Source: Candidatus Poribacteria bacterium (GTDB lineage: Bacteria > Poribacteria > WGA-4E > PCPOR2b). Taken from it: a DNA stretch of 64,000 bases. Position numbers and translations under genes: made by a program. Below, in pieces: positions 1-7,506 of this stretch. The notes below the pieces were generated by a model. That model saw only the letters and a program-made list of their open reading frames with translations. It had not been told where the DNA came from and did no database searches. The DNA lies in the NCBI GenBank assembly GCA_028819845.1, contig JAPPKS010000030.1, forward strand, positions 62,001-126,000. The letters run 5' to 3'. Positions within the stretch are counted from its first letter, which is position 1. Every line of letters starts with the position of its first letter.

Positions 1-195
1 AAAGGTAAGCGCGATTTGATATCCGAAGACATCAGTTGCATTTGTAATGTCAATGTTAATTGTAAATTGCTGTGCAGCGTCAGGTGATTCCATTACAGGT
101 GGATTGAACGATACGACCGTCTGTGCAAGACTGGACGCTGGAATCGACAAGCAGACGATTGCCGCAAAAAAAGTAACCTTCAACAACTGTTTCAT
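1..195 (-). CDS. Secreted protein with cohesin-like domain (partial, N-terminus only)
   Basis: An open frame runs from an ATG at 195 off the left edge, giving 65 residues. It begins with a signal peptide: MKQLLK, a hydrophobic stretch, then an S-S-L-A-Q cleavage region near residue 24. The mature part (VVSFNPP, a run rich in alternating beta residues, then NATDVFGYQIALTF) resembles the first strands of cohesin-type domains, where an N-x-x-D-x-x-G-Y/F-x-F-x-L-x-F pattern is usual. An AAGGAGA ribosome binding site lies 6 bases before the start. Cohesin-like domains bind dockerins or act as surface adhesion modules and are frequent in Poribacteria. The rest of the gene is outside the window, so its domain order is unknown. 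Confidence 0.72.
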   Translation of the reverse strand, partial: MKQLLKVTFFAAIVCLSIPASSLAQTVVSFNPPVMESPDAAQQFTINIDITNATDVFGYQIALTF

Positions 196-300
196 TAGTT
201 TTCTCCTTGATTTAAATATTCTAACATGGCAATATAGTTTACTCAGCTCAACTTAGTTTTTTTGTTTTTATGTGCGTCATGCCACCGGTTAGCGTAGTGT

Positions 301-1158
301 TCACATCTCTCCTTCTCCGAGCAGCGCCCCTTTCAGGAAGGCAATGCCCTCTCGTGCGAGAGTCTCCGGCGACTCAGTGAAAAAACGCCAAAATCGTGCA
401 AGCGGACCTATCGGGCTCCGTGGGTTAAACGACTCAATAACCACATATCCGTCGTAGTTGATGTCCCTCAATGCGGTTGCCACGTCATCCCACTGCACTA
501 GCCCGGTTCCCGGGGTTCCACGGTGACTAGCGCTGCCGTGAAAGTGCATTAGTTTATTGTCTGCCTGCCGAATGGCATCGCCTAGATTTTTCTCCTCATG
601 ACTCATGTGGAATGTATCAAGATGTATTCCAACGGCGGGGTGATTGACGAGATTTATAAGTTCACGAGCCTCTGCCGCGGTGTTGAGGAAATTGGTCTCG
701 TAGCGATTGAGTATCTCAATCACAAATTGCACGCCCGCTTGGGCGGAATAATCCCCAAGTTCATGCAAGCACTCCGCAGCCTGATTGATACGAGATTGGC
801 GTGCATCCCCCAAAAGCAACTCCCCGCCGCCAACGCCGGCGACGGCTCCGGAAAATATCGTTGCGCCAATCTCGGCACACGTATCAACGGAGCGTTTGGC
901 GTAATCAATGCCGTTCTGCCTAACGGCGGCATCGGGGTGCGACAGATCTCGAACCGACCCGAAAACGCCGATCACGGATGCAGACATCCCTTCCCCGTCA
1001 AGTGCTTGACGCACCGCTCTGGTGTCAATCTCTGCGTCATCTTCTGTAGCAAGTTCAATTACCTCGCCGCCCCACGCTTTAATCTGAGGGATGAGTTCCA
1101 AATGTTCGTCGGTTCGAAAGGGCGAACCCCATATCCATAGATTCACGCCGATTTTCAT
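301..1158 (-). CDS. Sugar phosphate isomerase/epimerase (xylose-isomerase-like TIM barrel)
   Basis: The protein has 285 residues from the ATG at 1158, which follows GGAG at 7 bases. A longer frame starts at 1263, but that extension overlaps the upstream gene and looks non-native. It reads as an AP-endonuclease-2/xylose isomerase-like barrel: strand 1 MKIGVNLWIWG, a central E-I-L-N-R-Y-E, then G-I-H-L-D-T-F-H, H-F-H-G-S and V-I-E-S-F-N near the end. These supply the Glu, Asp, His and Glu ligands of a divalent-metal site expected for keto-sugar epimerases. The second gene of a pair (upstream partner 1175-2140, 16-base gap), it is probably co-transcribed. The sugar substrate cannot be read from sequence. 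Confidence 0.88.
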   Translation of the reverse strand: MKIGVNLWIWGSPFRTDEHLELIPQIKAWGGEVIELATEDDAEIDTRAVRQALDGEGMSASVIGVFGSVRDLSHPDAAVRQNGIDYAKRSVDTCAEIGATIFSGAVAGVGGGELLLGDARQSRINQAAECLHELGDYSAQAGVQFVIEILNRYETNFLNTAAEARELINLVNHPAVGIHLDTFHMSHEEKNLGDAIRQADNKLMHFHGSASHRGTPGTGLVQWDDVATALRDINYDGYVVIESFNPRSPIGPLARFWRFFTESPETLAREGIAFLKGALLGEGEM

Positions 1159-1174
1159 AGCAATCTCCACATTG

Positions 1175-2140
1175 CTACTCATACCACAGCTTCGCCGCCG
1201 GCTTACGGATGAGCACCTTCTGCAACACACCGACAGCAAGCTCAAATCCTTCTTCAGGATCAATCAACGGATCTTCGTGTTCGATAGATAGGACATCATC
1301 GTAACCCACTGTCCTCAGTGCACTGACAAATTTACGCCAGAATTCCTCGTCGTGCCCGTATCCGACAGTACGAAAGATCCAACTCCTGTTCTCGCAATCT
1401 TGGAAGTCTTTGGCATCTAAAATCCCGTTCACTCGGACTACATGCGGATCGGGCAAGCTATCTTTGGCGTGCGTATGGTAAATTATTTCGCCGCCAATTG
1501 TCCGAATCACCTCGTGAATGTCCATGCCCTGCCAAAACAGGTGAGACGGGTCAAGGTTGCAGCCGACGACCGGTCCGACCGCGTCGCGCAGACGCAGAAG
1601 CGCTTCGGGTTTAAATATCATGTCACCGGGGTGCATTTCAAAGCAGAGGCGAACGCCGTGATCTTCGGCAATTCGTCCGTGTTCTTTCCAATATGGGATG
1701 AGCCGCGCTTCCCACTGCCATTCGTGCATGTCCATGTTGCGCGGCGGAAACGGATATAGAATCCAATTCGGCTCCTTGTCTCCGGGAACCGCTTCAGGCA
1801 ACCCGCCCAAGAGCGTTATGCGTGTGACGCCAATCTTTTCCGCCAGTTTGCAGGTATCGCGAAAGTCTTGGTCGTAGGGTGCAGCAATTGCCGGGTCGGG
1901 GTGCAGCGGTTCGCCGTGCATAGCAAAGGCACTGATTGCCAATTCAAATTCCGCGAGCGTCTCTTGGAACGTTGCTAGCGCAGCCGAATCCGTTAACAAC
2001 TCTGCCGGATTGCAGTGGGTTTTGGGAAAGTATCCGCCCGCCCCGAGTTCGATGGACTCCAGCCCCAATGCATGCATTTTTTGGGCCGCCTCCCTCAACG
2101 GGCGCGTCATAAACACCGATGATACCGCACCGAGGTGCAT
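1175..2140 (-). CDS. Sugar phosphate isomerase/epimerase (TIM barrel)
   Basis: This 321-residue protein belongs to the xylose isomerase-like barrel family. Metal-site motifs are visible in order: C-F-E-M-H-P-G-D near residue 165, G-C-N-L-D-P-S-H-L-F near 193, Y-H-T-H-A-K-D near 220, and L-S-I-E-H-E-D near 288. An AGGAG sits about 9 bases before the ATG. The D-P-S-H and E-H-E-D signatures resemble bacterial and planctomycete isomerase/epimerase paralogs of inositol and uncommon-sugar catabolism. It is followed closely by a second, divergent barrel (301-1158), suggesting two steps on related sugars. The substrate is unknown. Confidence 0.9.
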   Translation of the reverse strand: MHLGAVSSVFMTRPLREAAQKMHALGLESIELGAGGYFPKTHCNPAELLTDSAALATFQETLAEFELAISAFAMHGEPLHPDPAIAAPYDQDFRDTCKLAEKIGVTRITLLGGLPEAVPGDKEPNWILYPFPPRNMDMHEWQWEARLIPYWKEHGRIAEDHGVRLCFEMHPGDMIFKPEALLRLRDAVGPVVGCNLDPSHLFWQGMDIHEVIRTIGGEIIYHTHAKDSLPDPHVVRVNGILDAKDFQDCENRSWIFRTVGYGHDEEFWRKFVSALRTVGYDDVLSIEHEDPLIDPEEGFELAVGVLQKVLIRKPAAKLWYE

Positions 2141-2268
2141 GGCTTTGTCTCCTGATTCTTCTAGTTCAACGCATGATTTTCAGCAAATTTCAATTCAATA
2201 ACGCACTCTGGATTATGATCCTACTAAAGCTGGTTTCATAGCGGCGTGAAACCGTTGAAATCGCGCCC

Positions 2269-2742
2269 CTAATTTAATGCATCAAGTTCGCGTATGACCT
2301 GCTTAACTGCGAGTGTATTATCCGGCGGTGCGTTTTCAATATGCTTGAAAGCAATCCTTCCTTCACCATCAATGATTATTACGCCGCGATTTGTAATCCC
2401 CACGTCGCCAAGCGCCATCCCAAACTTCGCTGATACTTCTAGATTCATATCAGACAAGAGCGGAAAATTCACACCCCCAAGATGTTCGCTCCATGCCTTG
2501 TGAGCAAACACCGAGTCACGGTTTATCGCAACCACGTCTGCGTTTTTTGAACGGATTTCGTCCAAATCTTCATTGAAGTCCGGAATCTGAACTGAGCACA
2601 CCGGAGAGAAATCAAGAGGATAAAACACTACCACCAAATTTTTCCCTTTGAAATCGCTCAACGAAACTTCGGTATCCTCGGAACCGATAGAGCCGCTAAG
2701 CGTAAAGTCAGGCGCGAGATCGCCAACACTCAAGTTTTCCAT
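2269..2742 (-). CDS. Peroxiredoxin (AhpC/TSA family, one-Cys type)
   Basis: The 157-residue protein is a thioredoxin-fold peroxidase that reduces H2O2 and organic hydroperoxides. The N-terminal G-D-x-A-P-D-F-T-L-S motif is followed by F-Y-P-L-D-F-S-P-V-C-S, with the peroxidatic cysteine at residue 49. The Arg/Asn pocket region (V-V-A-I-N-R-D-S) and S-D-M-N-L-E are also present. No other cysteine occurs, so there is no resolving Cys in the chain, and recycling must use an external thiol as in AhpE-type enzymes. A sigma-70-like promoter (2784-2812) lies upstream on the same strand, so the gene probably has its own transcript. Confidence 0.93.
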   Translation of the reverse strand: MENLSVGDLAPDFTLSGSIGSEDTEVSLSDFKGKNLVVVFYPLDFSPVCSVQIPDFNEDLDEIRSKNADVVAINRDSVFAHKAWSEHLGGVNFPLLSDMNLEVSAKFGMALGDVGITNRGVIIIDGEGRIAFKHIENAPPDNTLAVKQVIRELDALN

Positions 2743-2783
2743 GCCATATAATCCTTTCTACAGCAGCCTTAAAACTGTTTCAA

Positions 2784-2812
2784 ATTCTATCATAAACCCC
2801 CAAGTGTGTCAA
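2784..2812 (-). promoter_or_regulatory. Sigma-70-type promoter for the peroxiredoxin gene
   Basis: On the minus strand TTGACA (2812-2807) is separated by exactly 17 bases from TAGAAT (2789-2784). The predicted start of transcription is about 35 bases upstream of the peroxiredoxin ATG at 2742. Confidence 0.65.
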
Positions 2813-2870
2813 TTGAATTGGACGCACGGGAGCCGCGTTCTGGTTGAACGTTATATTTACGAATCATACG

Positions 2871-4433
2871 CTACGAAAGCTGCACATCAATAAGGACACA
2901 TTCTCTTGACATTAGCGCCTCTTTCAACGCGGGTGCAAACTCGTCGTCATTGCGTACGAGTAATCCGGGTACGCCGAACATTTCGGCAAACTTCACGCTT
3001 TCAGGCTTTTCGCCGGATTCGTGATTATTGATGACGATCACAGGAATCCCTAACCCGTATTGATTAGCCTCAATCAGTTCTCGTCCCGTCATTGAGAATT
3101 CCTCAGTATTTGTCACGGCAACCACTTGGCGGTCACGGTGTGCGCACTTGGCGCCAATCGCCGCAGGGAGTGCATATCCCATCGGCCGCAAATCACAAGT
3201 GTGCAACAACAACCGAGCGTGGGCAACCTCGAAATTCATGAGCATAGAATCTACTAAGTGCGTCCCACCGACCGAAATAATTGCACTTTCATCCAATACG
3301 TTTCGAAGTATTTCCATCGCCTTCAGGTTGAATCCGTTTCGGTTCGGAAGCGGCTTCAATTCAGGCCTGAAATCGTGCCAATGGCTCTGAACTGTTCCCG
3401 CACCGTTGTCAATGGCTTGGACGAGTTGAGCGAGCGCTTCTTTTGCGTCGGCGACAATACCAATCCGGACAGGGTAGTTCCGGCCAATCTCTTTTTCGTC
3501 AATATCAATCTGGATAAGATTTGGCAGCTTGTGCGTGTTCCAATTCCCCGCTGTTCGTTGAGACAAACTGCACCCAACGGATAAAACCACATCTGCTCGT
3601 TTGATCAGTGGAAGAATCTGGTGATTCTCATGCGTTTCTGGTGATGGAGCATGCAATGTTAATCCCGCGGACAGTAAATGGCCTGGCGGAACCACCCCCT
3701 TGCTCATTGGAGTTGTACAAACAGGAGCTTTCAGCTGTTCAGCAATTTGCATGAGTTCTACCTCTGCCTTTGCCGACACCACTCCCCCGCCAGCAATAAT
3801 AAGCGGCGATTTCGCACGTACCAATATTTCAGCCGCAAACGCGTTCAGCGAGGGTGAACCACCGGGCGTTTTTCGAATAGGCGCCGCCTTTAAGGCAACA
3901 GGTTCATTCATTTCGCTAGCCAGTAAATCCACAGGGATTTCCAGATGGACAGGCCTACGCCTCCCGGTTTGCAACGCTTTGAACGCCCGAGCCGTCGCTG
4001 ATGGGAGCGAAGCAGCGCTGTCAATCCTTGCGTTCCATTTGACGATTGGTTTGAACAGGTCGAAAAGATTGACATGCTCATTGTATCCCTTATGTTTCTC
4101 TTTGGTTCCCGTAGACGGCAACCCCGGCGACGGGACTTGTCCAGTGATAAGCAATAACGGAATGCTATCAGCATAAGCCGCCGCAAGGCTGACGGCAGTA
4201 TTAACCGCCGAGCCACCGCCGGGAGTAATGCACACACCGACATTGCCCGTTGCACGTGCGTACCCATCCGCCATAAACGACGCGGCTTGGCTGGTTTGAG
4301 CTGTGTAATACCCAATCTTTTGGCAACTGTGCAGGGCATCGCATATAGTCTTGACTTGGTCGCTGGGCGTGCCAAAGATGTGGCGGATACCGTGCAATTC
4401 GAGCAATTTAACAATCAATTCGCCGCCTGTCAT
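2871..4433 (-). CDS. Thiamine-diphosphate-fold enzyme, acetolactate synthase-like, catalytic motifs degenerate
   Basis: The protein has 520 residues from the ATG at 4433, after AGGAGG at 12 bases. A longer frame to 4502 adds 23 Cys/Arg-rich residues and is unlikely. The three-domain layout of ThDP enzymes is clear: an N-terminal Pyr domain (H-I-F-G-T-P-S-D-Q, F-M-A-D-G-Y-A-R), a central domain (S-P-L-I-I-A-G-G-G-V), and a C-terminal PP domain. Two signatures are altered. The activating Glu of the usual H-E-Q is Ser48 (T-S-Q), and the Mg/diphosphate-binding G-D-G is N-T-E (residues 442-444) with spacing kept. It may be a non-catalytic paralog or a ThDP-independent enzyme. It is divergent from the aminotransferase at 4666. 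Confidence 0.85.
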   Translation of the reverse strand: MTGGELIVKLLELHGIRHIFGTPSDQVKTICDALHSCQKIGYYTAQTSQAASFMADGYARATGNVGVCITPGGGSAVNTAVSLAAAYADSIPLLLITGQVPSPGLPSTGTKEKHKGYNEHVNLFDLFKPIVKWNARIDSAASLPSATARAFKALQTGRRRPVHLEIPVDLLASEMNEPVALKAAPIRKTPGGSPSLNAFAAEILVRAKSPLIIAGGGVVSAKAEVELMQIAEQLKAPVCTTPMSKGVVPPGHLLSAGLTLHAPSPETHENHQILPLIKRADVVLSVGCSLSQRTAGNWNTHKLPNLIQIDIDEKEIGRNYPVRIGIVADAKEALAQLVQAIDNGAGTVQSHWHDFRPELKPLPNRNGFNLKAMEILRNVLDESAIISVGGTHLVDSMLMNFEVAHARLLLHTCDLRPMGYALPAAIGAKCAHRDRQVVAVTNTEEFSMTGRELIEANQYGLGIPVIVINNHESGEKPESVKFAEMFGVPGLLVRNDDEFAPALKEALMSRECVLIDVQLS

Positions 4434-4665
4434 TCCCGATTTAGACCTCCTGCAGCATGTATAGTATTCCGCACATGTTGCTGATGACCTCGCCGTACGC
4501 ATCTATTGTGGATCGCGTGAAAGTTAGGGCAGTTAATCATGCCTTAATTCTAATGGGTTGTTGCGATTGGCAATTTACACTTTACAAATGATTCGGTTTC
4601 AATTACTATCAAGAAGAAGGTGTATACAGGAAAGCCGCCGACACAATCCCACGGAAAAGATAAAG

Positions 4666-5976
4666 ATGGAAACGTTAACCCGTTTTGCTGTTGAACTGAA
4701 TGAAAAAATTCGATTGGCGACCCCAATTGCCGCTGATTTGCTCTCATCACTCGGAACGCGAATTTACCTTCCGAAGGGTATTTTGAGCCAGAGTGCTGAA
4801 GCAGCCCAACGCGCAAACCGATTCAATGCGTCGCGGGCGATCGCGCTTGAAAACGGGGAGGTTATGCATCTCCCGAGTTCACATCAATTTGTACCGGAAA
4901 TCGATCCGAGCCGCGTCTACGGGTATGCACCGGCGCTTGGGCAAATGGGGTTGCGGTTGAGATGGAAAGCCAGATTGGAAGCTGAGAACCCATCACTCAA
5001 GGGCAAGGGGTTTAGTCTACCCATTGTTACGTGTGGACTGACGCACGGTTTCAGTTTAATTGGCGATCTCTTCGTTAATTCGGATGATACACTTGTTATG
5101 CCGGACAAAATCTGGGGAAATTACCGGCTGATTTTCCAAACGAAGTGCAGGGCAAACATTCAGACCTATCCCTTCTATAATACGGTTAGACAATTTAACA
5201 CGACAGGTTTTCGCGACACGCTTATTGAAATTAGCCGTACTACCGGCAAGCTAATTGTGCTTCTCAACTTCCCGCACAATCCCACCGGCTACGCAATTAC
5301 GGCGGAAGAAGCCGCAGAGATGACACAAGCCATTAATCAAGTTGCAGCATCGGGCTGCCGCTTACTTGTGGTTGTCGATGATGCCTACTTTGGACTATGG
5401 TACGATGACAGCGCCCTGCGGGAGTCGATCTTCGGCTGGCTGGTGGATACCCATCCGAACGTCCTACCGGTCAAAATTGACGGCGCAACCAAAGAGGAGT
5501 ATGCATGGGGGCTGCGGATAGGGTTTCTTACATTTGGTCTGGATGGGGAGTTGATGAAATGGCTGGAGGAAAAAGTGACCGCGTTGATTCGTGCAAATAC
5601 GTCAGGGGCATCTCAACTCTCTCAAACTCTGATTTTGGAAGCGATGGATTCTCCGCAATACACTCTTGAGAAAAATCAGAAGTATGAGATATTGAAAAAT
5701 CGAGCTTTGAGAGTGAGAACGGTAGCTGCTCACAAGCAGTACGCACATCTTTGGGATGTTTATCCATTCAACGCAGGATATTTCATGTGTTTACGCCTGA
5801 AGTTTGCGAAAGCGGAGACTGTGCGCCAACGACTTCTCGACGACTACGGCATCGGTGTAATTTCGATTGGGGAATCGGATCTGCGCGTAGCGTTTTCTTG
5901 TATCGAAATATCAGAGATTGATGAAGTCTTTCACGCAATCGCACAAGCGGCAATGCGGGAAAAACGTAAAAATTGA
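4666..5976 (+). CDS. PLP-dependent aminotransferase, class I/II fold
   Basis: The 436-residue protein starts at the ATG at 4666; the frame extends upstream to 4558 but that part looks non-coding. The substrate-binding stretch L-N-F-P-H-N-P-T-G-Y contains the conserved Asn-Pro-x-Gly. V-V-D-D-A-Y-F-G-L-W carries the Asp and Tyr that contact the pyridoxal ring. Lys276 in D-G-A-T-K-E-E-Y-A-W-G-L-R-I-G-F is the Schiff-base lysine, followed by the conserved Arg. A C-terminal small domain (Y-F-M-C-L-R-L-K) is present. Divergent arrangement with the degenerate ThDP-fold gene suggests a possible shared pathway, but the amino-acid substrate is unknown. Confidence 0.9.
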   Translation: METLTRFAVELNEKIRLATPIAADLLSSLGTRIYLPKGILSQSAEAAQRANRFNASRAIALENGEVMHLPSSHQFVPEIDPSRVYGYAPALGQMGLRLRWKARLEAENPSLKGKGFSLPIVTCGLTHGFSLIGDLFVNSDDTLVMPDKIWGNYRLIFQTKCRANIQTYPFYNTVRQFNTTGFRDTLIEISRTTGKLIVLLNFPHNPTGYAITAEEAAEMTQAINQVAASGCRLLVVVDDAYFGLWYDDSALRESIFGWLVDTHPNVLPVKIDGATKEEYAWGLRIGFLTFGLDGELMKWLEEKVTALIRANTSGASQLSQTLILEAMDSPQYTLEKNQKYEILKNRALRVRTVAAHKQYAHLWDVYPFNAGYFMCLRLKFAKAETVRQRLLDDYGIGVISIGESDLRVAFSCIEISEIDEVFHAIAQAAMREKRKN

Positions 5977-6133
5977 TGATAAACGGCGAAAGAAAATGGA
6001 AGAGTGGCATGAGAAGGTGTCAAGCGTCTCACGTTATTTCTAAGGTTTCACCAATCCTCCAATTTACGTGCATCCAACTTCTATTCCCTGTCTCATTACC
6101 CTGAACGCTTCCACCTTCCTCGTCACAGTTGAG

Positions 6134-7426
6134 TTACCGCAGGATGGCGCTATATACCTCTAGAATTGCATTTGCCATAGCATCATCGCTGTACGCTCTA
6201 TGTACAGTTTCTTTTCCCGCGGATCCCAATTCACGCCGATGGGTTTTGTTTGTCATCAATTGATGAATACCAGTAGCGATTGCGTCAGGAGAATGGGCGT
6301 CCACCAGTATGCCGCCGCCGCTCTCCGCTATCAATTCGGGGAAGGCGCCGTGCCGCGGCTGAACGACCGGGACGCCGTTGGCGAGTGCTTCCAAGACGTA
6401 AAGCCCTTTAGATTCCCTGTAGGTTGTCGGTACAGACAATACGTGAAGGCCGTTGAGAAACTGAATCTTTTGTGTGCGGTCAATCTCGCCCCAATATTCG
6501 AATGAATCGGTCAATCCCCACACTTCAATTTGCTTAACAATCTCTTTAAAATAAGCCTCATCTCTCTTGTTCAGGTAACCGGCGGCCTTCAGCCGAATCT
6601 GGTTCGCGCCCACTTGCTGTGTGAGCTGGTGAAAGGCATCCACTAGCAGATGCAACCCTTTTTCCGGGCAAATACGGGCTAAGTAACCGATAACAAAAGG
6701 CGTATCGCCGATTGGCTCCCCTTGATTCACGCCGTGCCCATCAAGGTTCAACCCCAACTTCACGACGTTTATCCGCTCGATAGGGATGTCCAGAAATCTT
6801 GCCATAAATTCGGCATAGTATCGGCAGGGCGAAATGAACGCATCCACGTCAGGCGCCCGCGCCCGAAGCAAATCTAGCGCATGAGATTTGTACGGTTCGA
6901 TAAGTGCTTCCAGAAAAATGTCCTCCCCTTGAAAGGCGCAAACTACTGGTACATCCAGCGCCCGCTTTATCTCCTTAGCAAACCCCGCAAACATGGAATT
7001 GGTAAGCTGGACAATATCCGGCCGATAGGATCCTTGCAGCCACTTGACGAGTTTCGCCAGTTCCTTTTTCTGCCGCCCATCCTCTCCCTGAAGCACAGAA
7101 ACGGTGAGTTCACCCAAATCCTTAGCATTAGTCGAGCCACTAAAACGAGATAACCCATTCAACAGTGTAGGCGCATCAAGTAATCGATCGAATAACCAAG
7201 GGGTATGGCGGAATAACGCTAACTTCTGTTGAAGATACACATTGATCCCGCCGAAAAAGATGCGGTCTATGCTGATATCGACCTCATCCGTCCGAATGGG
7301 AGTATAGGTAGGAATGAGGGCAACCTCGTGTCCCTTCGCTTGCAAAGCTGCGGCAAGCGTGTTATCGTGGATGCAGGTGCCGCAATACATACCTGCAGCA
7401 CCAGCAGCAATATATGCAATCTTCAT
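6134..7426 (-). CDS. Glycosyltransferase family 4 (GT-B fold)
   Basis: The protein has 430 residues. The N-terminal Rossmann half opens with MKIAYIAAGAAGMYCGTC, typical of a Planctomycetes/Poribacteria-rich GT4 subgroup. The C-terminal half has F-V-I-G-Y-L-A-R-I-C-P-E-K-G-L-H-L-L-V-D-A and then Y-R-E-S-K-G-L-Y-V-L-E-A-L-A-N-G-V-P-V-V, the E-x7-E nucleotide-sugar binding element of retaining GT-B enzymes. It is expected to transfer a hexose from a nucleotide sugar to a glycan or lipid acceptor in the cytosol. It lies downstream of the TRAP transporter genes on the same strand (80-base gap). No clear Shine-Dalgarno was seen. The acceptor is unknown. Confidence 0.9.
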   Translation of the reverse strand: MKIAYIAAGAAGMYCGTCIHDNTLAAALQAKGHEVALIPTYTPIRTDEVDISIDRIFFGGINVYLQQKLALFRHTPWLFDRLLDAPTLLNGLSRFSGSTNAKDLGELTVSVLQGEDGRQKKELAKLVKWLQGSYRPDIVQLTNSMFAGFAKEIKRALDVPVVCAFQGEDIFLEALIEPYKSHALDLLRARAPDVDAFISPCRYYAEFMARFLDIPIERINVVKLGLNLDGHGVNQGEPIGDTPFVIGYLARICPEKGLHLLVDAFHQLTQQVGANQIRLKAAGYLNKRDEAYFKEIVKQIEVWGLTDSFEYWGEIDRTQKIQFLNGLHVLSVPTTYRESKGLYVLEALANGVPVVQPRHGAFPELIAESGGGILVDAHSPDAIATGIHQLMTNKTHRRELGSAGKETVHRAYSDDAMANAILEVYSAILR

Positions 7427-7506
7427 AGTGACGATTGAACACCGATTATCAGGTATCGACGCCTGTGATTGGACTTCTGCCGAGTGAAGTAACTTCTCCT
7501 AATCTT

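Noticed and set aside
598-1140. 180-residue plus-strand frame
   Set aside because: It lies entirely antisense to the isomerase gene at 301-1158 and has no recognisable family or ribosome binding site.
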